Source: Clostridia bacterium
GTDB lineage: Bacteria; Bacillota; Clostridia; DSM-8532
Direction of reading: 5' to 3'
Assembly: GCA_026418215.1 (NCBI GenBank)
Contig: JAOABT010000048.1
Coordinates: 1 to 6,435, forward strand
DNA length: 6,435 nucleotides
A program made the position numbers and the translations under genes. Below the pieces are notes generated by a model. It made no database searches. It was not told the origin of the DNA and saw only the letters and a program-made list of their open reading frames with translations. Of the stretch, positions 1 to 5,502 are shown piece by piece; within the stretch, counting starts at the first letter, position 1; each line of letters begins with the position of its first letter.

Positions 1-860
1 GCGTTGGTGATGCCGATGATTTCACTCTTATCCTTGATCTTCTTCCACATCTTGTTGGAGGTATCAGCATGAAGGTCTGCAACAGCGTTGGACTTTCTGG
101 AAAGTCTGAGTGCGCCGACTGTCATGTTAAAGGGGCTTCCGCCAAGAGTCTTGAGCTGTTTCTTGTTGAGGTTGAGGTTAGCGCCCAGGTACATAAGTCT
201 TTCAATGGGGTGAGACTCGTTACCCTGCAGAATAGGAGTATGGGTTGTGAAAACAACCTCTTCGCGGGTTGCAGCCCAAGCATCCTCAAAGCTTGCACCC
301 TTTTCCATCTTCTCTCTTAAGAGCTCGAAGCCTGCAAAGAGAGCGTGGCCTTCATTGAAGTGGTAAACATCAGCCTTGTAGCCTAATGCTCTTAATGCTC
401 TTACGCCGCCGATACCGAGAACCATCTCCTGAGCGACGCGTTCTTCGCCGAACCAGCCGTAAAGCTGACCGCAAATCCAGCGGGATTCGCCATCGTTGCC
501 GTCGATATCGGTGTCGAGGAGATAAAGGTTGTCAACGCCATGGGCATTGTACTTCCAAACCTTGATCTTAACGTCGTTGCCCTTGATGGGTACATTCACG
601 ATAACACCGGTGTCTTCAAGGAAATCATAGCTTCTGTTCTTGTAAGCATCGTAGGGCTTGCCGGTGTCCTTGTCGATAAACTGGTCGCCGTAACCCTGCT
701 TCCATTTGATACCAATTCCTACCATAGGGAACTTGTCGTCGCAAGCGCCCTTCATGTAGTCGCCGGCAAGAATGCCGAGACCTCCCGCATAAAGCTTCAC
801 ATTGCTTTCAATGGCATATTCCATACAGAAATATGCAACGCTGGGCAGTTGTTTCTTCAT
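1..860 (-). CDS. glgP: Alpha-glucan (glycogen/maltodextrin) phosphorylase, short form, 3'-truncated by the window edge
   Basis: This is a GT35-type phosphorylase of the compact alpha-glucan phosphorylase family, which removes terminal glucose from alpha-1,4-glucans with phosphate to give alpha-glucose 1-phosphate in the cytoplasm. I translated the frame by hand: 286 complete codons are present and it is open at position 1. Seen in it are VAYFCMEY (8-15), the glycine-rich YAGGLGILAGDYMK (24-37), HFNEGHALF (167-175) and TTHTP (205-209). The readable part ends at GITN (283-286), just before the family's usual TNGVH-like motif, so the catalytic C-terminal half with the pyridoxal-phosphate lysine lies outside. 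The protein starts almost directly at the catalytic fold, without the extra N-terminal domain of the long actinobacterial-type members. The ATG at 860 has AAGGAG at 869-874 with 8 nt spacing. It follows the maltose phosphorylase stop by 38 nt with no terminator between, so it is probably the third gene of the same operon. Family assignment is firm; preferred glucan (glycogen or maltodextrin) is not decided. Confidence 0.88.
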   Translation of the reverse strand, partial: MKKQLPSVAYFCMEYAIESNVKLYAGGLGILAGDYMKGACDDKFPMVGIGIKWKQGYGDQFIDKDTGKPYDAYKNRSYDFLEDTGVIVNVPIKGNDVKIKVWKYNAHGVDNLYLLDTDIDGNDGESRWICGQLYGWFGEERVAQEMVLGIGGVRALRALGYKADVYHFNEGHALFAGFELLREKMEKGASFEDAWAATREEVVFTTHTPILQGNESHPIERLMYLGANLNLNKKQLKTLGGSPFNMTVGALRLSRKSNAVADLHADTSNKMWKKIKDKSEIIGITN

Positions 861-898
861 TATGTGTTCTCCTTTCAAATCAGGTACTGTAGGGTTTT

Positions 899-3187
899 TT
901 ATGATTTAAATTCTATACCAGGCTTAAGGGAAACTTTCTTATCAAACAGAACAATGTCAATCGCTTCTCCTTCTTCAAGAAGCAGCGTTGTGCCCTGTTC
1001 GCTGACGTTAACCTTCAAGAGGCGTCCACGGTAAACCAAACGGAAAGAATAATCCTTCCAGGATGCAGGCTTGAAAGGTGCGAGGCAAAGCTCGCCATCC
1101 TTGATTCTCATGCCACCGAAGCCATGCACGATGCTCATCCAGGTTCCAGCCATTGACGTGATATGAAGTCCGTCGTCAGTGTCCTTGTTATAGTTGTCGA
1201 GGTCGAGTCGTGCGGTTCTTAGGTAGAGCTCGTAAGCCTTTTCCTCACGACCAATTTCGGCTGCGATAATCGAGTAAACACATGGAGAAAGGGAAGATTC
1301 GTGAACCGTTCTGGGCTCATAGAAATCAAAGTTTCTGATCTTCTGATCCTTGGTGTACTGATCGTTCAGGAACCACATGCCCTGCAGCACGTCAGCCTGC
1401 TTGATGAAGCAGGACCTTAAGATTCTGTCCCATGACCACTTCTTGTTAAGCGGCAGTTCGTTCTTATCGAGCTCGGAAACAAGAATCTGTTCCTTATCAA
1501 GGTAGCCGTCCTGCTGGAGGAAGATGCCAAGCTCCTTGTCCTCAGGCAGATACATCTTGCTGCTGGTGTCTGCGAATTGTGCCACCTCAGCATCTGTAAG
1601 GCCCAAGCGCTCAAATGCAGCCTTATAAAGATCTGCATACTTTTCCTTCATAAGCTTCAAGGACTCGACTGTATAGCCAAGGCTCCATTTAGCCATGCGG
1701 TTGGTATACCAGTTGTTATTAACGTTGTTTTCGTATTCGTTTGGTCCGGTAACGCCCAGGATCATGTAGACATCCTTCATCTTATTGTAATTAGCTCTGG
1801 ATGCCCAGTAACGTGAGGTCTGGACGAGAACGTCGATACCCTTGGTGGCGAGGTAAGACTCATCACCGGTGTAATCGGTGTAATTCTTGATAGCGTAAGT
1901 GATGGCAGCATTACGGTGAATCTCTTCGAAGGTAATCTCCCATTCGTTGTGGCACTCTTCACCGTTCATGGTCACCATGGGGTAAAGCGCACCCTTCACG
2001 CCGAGCTTCTGGGCGTTCTCAATAGCCTTGTCAAGCTGATTATGACGGTAAACCAAAAGGCTCCTTGCAATTTCGGGCTGCTGTGTGCCGAGGTAGAAGT
2101 AGAGGCAGTAAGCTTCGGTATCCCAGTAGGTGCTTCCGCCGTATTTTTCACCGGTAAAGCCCTTGGGTCCGATATTCAGACGCGGGTCATCGCCGGAGTA
2201 GGTGCAGTTCAGGTGGTAAATGTTGAAGCGGATACCCTGCTGAGCAAGCACATCGCCTTCAATGGTGATGTCGCCCATGTGCCAAATAGCCGCCCACTTT
2301 GCTATATGCTCTTCCAACAGCTTAGAGTAACCGTTTTCCTTTGCGTTTTTAGCATTCTTGAGGGCTACCTCTTCAATCTTGTTGGCTTCATAGTAGCGAT
2401 CGCTTACAACAGATACATACTTTTCAAGGGTTACGGTTGCTCCCTTGGAAACCTTGGTACCGATTTTAACGCCCACATACTCGCCGTTGTTCTCGTTTAC
2501 AGCGCTCTTAGTCACAACATCGGCGCCGATAACGTTCCATGTGAAGGCGGCGGATACAGTGAACTCGGTCTTACGGGTCTTCATGGTCACATAGGAAGAC
2601 TCCTCGGTTGCCTTGCTTGACACGTAATCCCAGAACTTTTCGTTATAGTTGGCATCTTCGTTCTTCACATCTCCATCCAAGAAGGGAAGGAACGATATTT
2701 CAGCGTCCTTGCTCTTACTGGAAACAGAATAGCGGATGGCTGCAACATCAGGGCTTGCATAGCTTACAAAGCGCTCTGCCTGGATGTCGAATTCGGAGCC
2801 GTCTGCACTTATGAAGGTGAAGCTTCTTCTCAAGACGCTTTCCTTCATGTCCAATTCTCTCTTATAGTTTGTGAATTTTGCCTTTGCAAGGTCGACAACT
2901 TCGCCATTAATGAAAACGCGAATGCCGATAAAGTCAATTGCATTCAGGACCTTTGCAAAATACTCGGGATAACCGTTTTTCCACCAGCCAACCCTTGTCT
3001 TATCGGGATAATAAACACCGGCAACATAGGTTCCTTTGAGGGAATCCCCGGAATAATCCTCTTCATGATTGCCGCGAAGCCCCATCCGACCATTTCCGGA
3101 TGACATGAGGCTTTCAAAAAAACGGTTCTCTTCTTTAGAGAACCCATCCTGAATGATTTTCCATTCGTTATTGACCAGGATACTCAT
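899..3187 (-). CDS. mapA: GH65 maltose phosphorylase
   Basis: This is an inverting glycoside hydrolase family 65 phosphorylase, predicted to convert maltose plus phosphate to glucose and beta-glucose 1-phosphate in the cytoplasm. The 762 residues match the usual family length of about 750-770. The order is an N-terminal beta-sandwich (about 1-270), a helical linker, an alpha/alpha barrel (about 320-690) and a small C-terminal beta domain (about 695-762). The proposed general acid is Glu484 in GPNEYENN (481-488), aligned with Glu487 of the Lactobacillus brevis enzyme. KQADVL (596-601), HESSLSP (629-635) and DGLHITSMAG (672-681) are the expected phosphate and substrate-site segments. HNEWEITFE at 413-421 matches, from memory, the acceptor-site loop of maltose phosphorylases, which differs in trehalose and kojibiose phosphorylases; this supports maltose. 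The ATG at 3187 has GGAGGT at 3196-3201, 8 nt away. There is no signal peptide. It lies 59 nt after the regulator and opposite pgmB, which uses its product. Trehalose or another alpha-glucobiose remains a less likely substrate. Confidence 0.9.
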   Translation of the reverse strand: MSILVNNEWKIIQDGFSKEENRFFESLMSSGNGRMGLRGNHEEDYSGDSLKGTYVAGVYYPDKTRVGWWKNGYPEYFAKVLNAIDFIGIRVFINGEVVDLAKAKFTNYKRELDMKESVLRRSFTFISADGSEFDIQAERFVSYASPDVAAIRYSVSSKSKDAEISFLPFLDGDVKNEDANYNEKFWDYVSSKATEESSYVTMKTRKTEFTVSAAFTWNVIGADVVTKSAVNENNGEYVGVKIGTKVSKGATVTLEKYVSVVSDRYYEANKIEEVALKNAKNAKENGYSKLLEEHIAKWAAIWHMGDITIEGDVLAQQGIRFNIYHLNCTYSGDDPRLNIGPKGFTGEKYGGSTYWDTEAYCLYFYLGTQQPEIARSLLVYRHNQLDKAIENAQKLGVKGALYPMVTMNGEECHNEWEITFEEIHRNAAITYAIKNYTDYTGDESYLATKGIDVLVQTSRYWASRANYNKMKDVYMILGVTGPNEYENNVNNNWYTNRMAKWSLGYTVESLKLMKEKYADLYKAAFERLGLTDAEVAQFADTSSKMYLPEDKELGIFLQQDGYLDKEQILVSELDKNELPLNKKWSWDRILRSCFIKQADVLQGMWFLNDQYTKDQKIRNFDFYEPRTVHESSLSPCVYSIIAAEIGREEKAYELYLRTARLDLDNYNKDTDDGLHITSMAGTWMSIVHGFGGMRIKDGELCLAPFKPASWKDYSFRLVYRGRLLKVNVSEQGTTLLLEEGEAIDIVLFDKKVSLKPGIEFKS

Positions 3188-3246
3188 TCCACTAAACCTC
3201 CGATATCAGCGTAAATTTCCTGTTCCTGTTCAGGCTTTAAGAGCAG

Positions 3247-4263
3247 CTAAACCGCCGATTCTCTTTCCACCAGATTGGTAGGAACAATATAGTGAGTAGG
3301 TGCGCTTTCCTTTGCTTCGATGAAGTCCAAAAGCACCTTGGCAGCATAAAAACCAAGCTTATCGGCGTTAACATCCACCGAGGTGAGCTTGGGGCTTTGG
3401 AAAAGCCCTAAGGGAGTATTGTTGAAGCCCGTGACGGCCATATCCCCAATATTTTTTTCCTGCATGGCTTTCAGAACACCGAGGGCCTGCATGTCATCAC
3501 AGGTGACGACCGCAGTGGGCTTATTCTGCCCTGCTTCCCAGGCCGATATGATTTTCATGGCACAATCGTAGCCAAAATCATCGGAAAATTCACCACTATC
3601 AAAAAGGATGGACTTATCGGGGCTGACACCGTGAATGGACATCGCCCTTTTAAAGCCTTCCAATCTGTCTCTTGAAACGTTGAGTCCTAAAGGTCCGCCG
3701 ATAAAGGCGATGCTTGAATGCCCCTTCGAAATTAAGAAATCCGTCACCTGATAGGTGGCCTGGAAGTTGTCATTATCAACCCAGAGCACGCCTTTTGTTT
3801 CATCAGGGCGTCCGATAATGGAGAAGGGGAATTTCTTTTTCTTTAAAAAATTAATACATTTATCATTGGTTCTTGAGGTAAAGAGAATGATGCCATCAAC
3901 GCTTCTGCTTGATACATAGCGCATGGCGATGTTGAGATCCTCTTCCTCGTGCTTGTTAAAGGCAAACATCACATTGTAGCCGTTTTCCTGAGCATATAAA
4001 CTGACTCCTGTGAGGGCCTGAACAAAGAACGGGTTTCTGATAAGAGAATCTGCCTCTGTATTTAAAATAAGACCGATGGTCTTGGTAGAGCTGTTTGCTA
4101 GACTACGGGCTATGGCGTGAGGATAATAGTTTAATTCGTCAACCGCTTTTCTGACACGCTGCTTCGTCTCTTCGCTGATTCTTGGATTGTCCGATAGGAC
4201 ACGGGAAACAGTAGAAGCGGAAACCCCTGCGATCTTGGCAACGTCGTTAATTGTAGCGCCCAT
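3247..4263 (-). CDS. LacI/GalR-family transcriptional repressor, MalR-like
   Basis: This 338-residue DNA-binding regulator probably senses maltose, maltodextrin or a derivative. The N-terminal helix-turn-helix TINDVAKIAGVSASTVSRVL spans 4-23, followed by SDNPRISEETKQRVRKAVDEL and a hinge helix with the minor-groove leucine in ARSLA (52-56). The rest is a periplasmic-binding-protein-like effector domain: IGLILN (63-68), VDGIILF (122-128), a GRPD turn (151-154), HSSIAFIGGP (182-191), SRDRLEGF (197-204), TCDDMQALGVLKAM (254-267) and TGFNNTPLGLFQSPKLTSVD (278-297). I chose the ATG at 4263 rather than an in-frame GTG at 4272, because AAGAAGGG (4272-4279) ends 8 nt before the ATG but abuts the GTG. 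It heads the leftward operon ahead of maltose phosphorylase and diverges from pgmB, with matching operators at both promoters, so autoregulation and control of both directions are likely. The effector cannot be read from sequence. The name malR would fit but is not proven. Confidence 0.93.
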   Translation of the reverse strand: MGATINDVAKIAGVSASTVSRVLSDNPRISEETKQRVRKAVDELNYYPHAIARSLANSSTKTIGLILNTEADSLIRNPFFVQALTGVSLYAQENGYNVMFAFNKHEEEDLNIAMRYVSSRSVDGIILFTSRTNDKCINFLKKKKFPFSIIGRPDETKGVLWVDNDNFQATYQVTDFLISKGHSSIAFIGGPLGLNVSRDRLEGFKRAMSIHGVSPDKSILFDSGEFSDDFGYDCAMKIISAWEAGQNKPTAVVTCDDMQALGVLKAMQEKNIGDMAVTGFNNTPLGLFQSPKLTSVDVNADKLGFYAAKVLLDFIEAKESAPTHYIVPTNLVERESAV

Positions 4264-4265
4264 GG

Positions 4266-4272
4266 TTTGCAC
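4266..4272 (-). promoter_or_regulatory. Operator-like half-site at the repressor translation start
   Basis: The minus strand reads GTGCAAA, the same 7-mer that begins both full operators. It sits between the ribosome binding site and start codon of the repressor gene, about 60 bp downstream of operator A. It lacks the matching CGnTTG half, so it is at best an auxiliary or weak site, and it may be chance. Confidence 0.3.
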
Positions 4273-4279
4273 CCTTCTT
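4272..4279 (-). promoter_or_regulatory. Ribosome binding site that decides the repressor start
   Basis: On the minus strand this reads AAGAAGGG and lies 8 nt before the ATG at 4263, the same spacing as the other genes here. It directly touches the upstream in-frame GTG at 4272, which therefore lacks a usable site. It partly overlaps the operator-like half-site at 4266-4272. Confidence 0.7.
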
Positions 4280-4317
4280 TCCGAATTTCAGGTGAAAAAT
4301 GATGAAAATAGCGTATG

Positions 4318-4331
4318 TTCAAGCGTTTGCA
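4318..4331 (-). promoter_or_regulatory. Operator A for the LacI-family repressor (leftward operon)
   Basis: The minus strand reads TGCAAACGCTTGAA, an imperfect palindrome with a central CG, matching CAA and TTG arms and the outer T/A pair. This is the pattern of LacI/MalR/CcpA-type sites. It covers roughly +1 to +14 of the predicted leftward transcript, starting 6 nt beyond the -10 box, where a bound repressor would block initiation. It shares TGCAAACGnTTGnA, in the same orientation relative to transcription, with operator B on the other side. Binding by the adjacent repressor is inference; a CcpA-like protein could also recognise it. Confidence 0.72.
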
Positions 4332-4337
4332 CGATTA

Positions 4338-4366
4338 ATTATAACGACTAAAGTGAGGAATGTCAA
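4338..4366 (-). promoter_or_regulatory. Sigma-A promoter of the repressor-mapA-glgP operon
   Basis: Read on the minus strand, TTGACA (4361-4366) and TATAAT (4338-4343) are separated by exactly 17 nt, a full match to the housekeeping consensus. The predicted transcript starts near 4331 and leaves a leader of about 68 nt before the ATG at 4263. A promoter this strong is normally held down by a repressor, which fits the operator directly after it. Confidence 0.82.
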
Positions 4367-4449
4367 GAACTACTAAAACCATCGGAGAATTTATAGAATA
4401 TAAATCCGTTTCGAGGGAAAACTATATGAAATTTGCCCTAGCCGCAGGT

Positions 4450-4478
4450 TTGACTTTGCACAGGAGTTCCTATATAAT
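4450..4478 (+). promoter_or_regulatory. Sigma-A promoter of pgmB
   Basis: TTGACT (4450-4455) and TATAAT (4473-4478) are separated by 17 nt, one base from full consensus. The predicted start is near 4485, giving a leader of about 64 nt before the ATG at 4549. The spacer contains TTTGCAC, an inverted copy of the operator half-site, and operator B follows just after the start point. Confidence 0.82.
4455..4461 (-). promoter_or_regulatory. Inverted operator-like half-site in the pgmB promoter spacer
   Basis: The minus strand reads GTGCAAA. It overlaps the last base of the -35 box and runs into the spacer. Together with the plus-strand GTGCAAA at 4490-4496 it forms an inverted pair flanking the -10 box, centres 35 bp apart. 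No second arm is present, so its binding is uncertain. Confidence 0.3.
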
Positions 4479-4490
4479 GTTGGCAATTAG

Positions 4491-4504
4491 TGCAAACGAT
4501 TGTA
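4491..4504 (+). promoter_or_regulatory. Operator B for the LacI-family repressor (pgmB)
   Basis: The plus strand reads TGCAAACGATTGTA, with central CG, CAA and TTG arms and outer T/A, the same design as operator A. It lies at about +6 to +19 of the pgmB transcript. A partial repeat, TGCAAGC, follows at 4506-4512. The centres of operators A and B are 173 bp apart. The shared sequence on the two sides suggests one repressor controls both transcripts. Confidence 0.72.
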
Positions 4505-4535
4505 TTGCAAGCTTTTAGCCTATTGTGACCTATAT

Positions 4536-4540
4536 GGAGG
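4536..4540 (+). promoter_or_regulatory. Ribosome binding site that decides the pgmB start
   Basis: GGAGG lies 8 nt before the ATG at 4549. An in-frame GTG at 4525 lies upstream of this site and would add eight residues (MTYMEVVF) ahead of the conserved beginning, so it is rejected as the start. Confidence 0.85.
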
Positions 4541-4548
4541 TAGTTTTT

Positions 4549-5202
4549 ATGCCCATTAAAGCAGCTTTGTTTGATTTGGACGGTGTTATTGTAGACACAG
4601 CCAAATACCATTATCTTGCCTGGCAGAGACTGGCCAAGGAGCTTGGCTTTGTTTTCACCGAGAAGGACAATGAGCGTTTGAAAGGTGTTTCACGTATGCG
4701 CTCCCTTGAAATCCTGCTTGAAGTCGGCGGATTGACCGGCAAGTTCTCCGAGCAGGAGATGAATGATATGGCTGCCCGTAAGAATGACTGGTATGTTGCC
4801 TATATCTCCAAGATGGACGAAAGCGAGATTCTTCCCGGCACCGTTGAATGCCTCAAGGGCTTCAGAGCTTTAGGTGTGAAGACCGCTTTAGGCTCCGCCA
4901 GTAAAAACGCCATGCTCATTCTTAATAATCTCAAGCTCACCCCCTATTTTGACGCCATTATCGACGGAACCAAAACCTCGAAGGCGAAGCCCGATCCCGA
5001 GGTGTTTCTGCTAGGCGCCAAGGCGGTTGCTATTGAACCTGAAAATTGCGTCGTCTTTGAGGATGCCCAGGCAGGCATTGAAGCTGCAAAGAGTGCCGGT
5101 ATGAAGGCCGTCGCCGTTGGAAAGCCCGAGGACCTTAAAGGTTATGACCGCATCATCAAGGGACTTTTCGAGGTAACCCCACAGGAGATCATCAATCTTT
5201 AA
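4549..5202 (+). CDS. pgmB: Beta-phosphoglucomutase
   Basis: This HAD-superfamily enzyme converts beta-glucose 1-phosphate, the product of maltose phosphorylase, to glucose 6-phosphate through a beta-glucose 1,6-bisphosphate intermediate and with Mg2+. The 217 residues compare with 221 in the Lactococcus lactis enzyme. The key residues align: nucleophile Asp9 and acid/base Asp11 in FDLDGVIVDT (8-17), His21 in the YHYLAW segment, Arg49 in the cap-domain KGVSR (45-49), Lys78 in ARKND, Ser116 in GSASKN (115-120), Lys147 in SKAKPDPEVF, and the metal-binding Glu171-Asp172 in FEDAQAGIEAA. The cap domain spans about 17-90. The GVSR motif and HAYH-like helix separate it from general HAD phosphatases. 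The start at 4549 is set by GGAGG 8 nt upstream. It is transcribed away from the maltose phosphorylase operon but shares its operator type, consistent with co-induction. It has no visible defect. Confidence 0.93.
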   Translation: MPIKAALFDLDGVIVDTAKYHYLAWQRLAKELGFVFTEKDNERLKGVSRMRSLEILLEVGGLTGKFSEQEMNDMAARKNDWYVAYISKMDESEILPGTVECLKGFRALGVKTALGSASKNAMLILNNLKLTPYFDAIIDGTKTSKAKPDPEVFLLGAKAVAIEPENCVVFEDAQAGIEAAKSAGMKAVAVGKPEDLKGYDRIIKGLFEVTPQEIINL

Positions 5203-5253
5203 TGAGACAGCATAGGTCCATACTCAAGTGAGCATACTGGGTCTTGATAAATT

Positions 5254-5301
5254 CAGCCAAATTGTATCATACTCTGGCTGTTATCATCGCTCAAGCAGCC
5301 A
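5254..5301 (+). repeat. CAGCCA / TGGCTG / CAGCCA three-part repeat in the pgmB 3' region
   Basis: CAGCCA occurs at 5254-5259 and again at 5296-5301, with its exact complement TGGCTG between them at 5275-5280. Both intervals are 15 nt. The middle element could pair with either flank, giving two mutually exclusive 6-bp hairpins in the trailer of the pgmB transcript. An overlapping AAGCA/TGCTT pair (5293-5297 and 5304-5308) offers a third option. The stems are short with long loops, and no known RNA family is recognised. Confidence 0.45.
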
Positions 5302-5344
5302 CTTGCTTTGGTCTCGACGTCACAGCAGCTCTCTTAAATTGAAG

Positions 5345-5356
5345 ATACCGCGGTAT
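5345..5356. repeat. Perfect 12-bp palindrome abutting the terminator
   Basis: ATACCGCGGTAT is its own reverse complement. It ends one base before the A-rich arm of the terminator stem. It may be part of the terminator structure, a protein site or chance. Confidence 0.5.
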
Positions 5357-5398
5357 AAAAATAAACCGGCTGATGTTACGCTCAGCCGGTTTATTTTT
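5357..5398. terminator. Bidirectional intrinsic terminator between pgmB and purA
   Basis: A perfect inverted repeat has arms at 5357-5373 and 5382-5398 with an 8-nt loop. The GC-rich core is ACCGGCTGA/TCAGCCGGT, flanked by an A tract on one side and a T tract on the other, so each strand ends its stem in a U run (TTTATTTTT on the plus strand). It lies 154 nt after the pgmB stop and about 105 nt after the purA stop, and can serve both converging genes. The rest of 5203-5502 holds no convincing gene, tRNA or promoter for a gene in the window. Confidence 0.92.
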
Positions 5399-5502
5399 CA
5401 TCAACTTCTATACTTCACGGTTGTCTCATAGGCTTTCACTTTATAAAGGATAATGCGTTAATATAGCTGTAAGCAAGTATGGACGCCAGTTCACCAGGAC
5501 AT

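Noticed and set aside
540..1034. Plus-strand open frame of 164 codons
   Set aside because: It is antisense to the start of the glucan phosphorylase and the end of maltose phosphorylase and crosses their junction; both real genes show strong family motifs.
1916..2620. Long plus-strand open frame of 234 codons
   Set aside because: It lies wholly antisense to the well-supported maltose phosphorylase gene, has no recognisable domain and no convincing ribosome binding site; it follows from the codon pattern of the real gene.
4264..4272. GTG at 4272 as start of the repressor
   Set aside because: The ribosome binding sequence abuts it with no spacing, whereas the ATG at 4263 has 8 nt and begins at the usual family position before the helix-turn-helix.
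4491..4504. Operator B as a catabolite-response (cre) site for CcpA
   Set aside because: It resembles cre in its centre but misses several consensus positions; the adjacent regulator is the simpler partner. Dual recognition is not excluded.
4525..4548. GTG at 4525 as start of pgmB
   Set aside because: GGAGG at 4536-4540 lies downstream of it, and the extra eight residues precede the conserved beginning of beta-phosphoglucomutases.
5228..5431. Plus-strand open frame of 67 codons after pgmB
   Set aside because: It runs through the terminator hairpin, has no good ribosome binding site and its translation looks like non-coding sequence.
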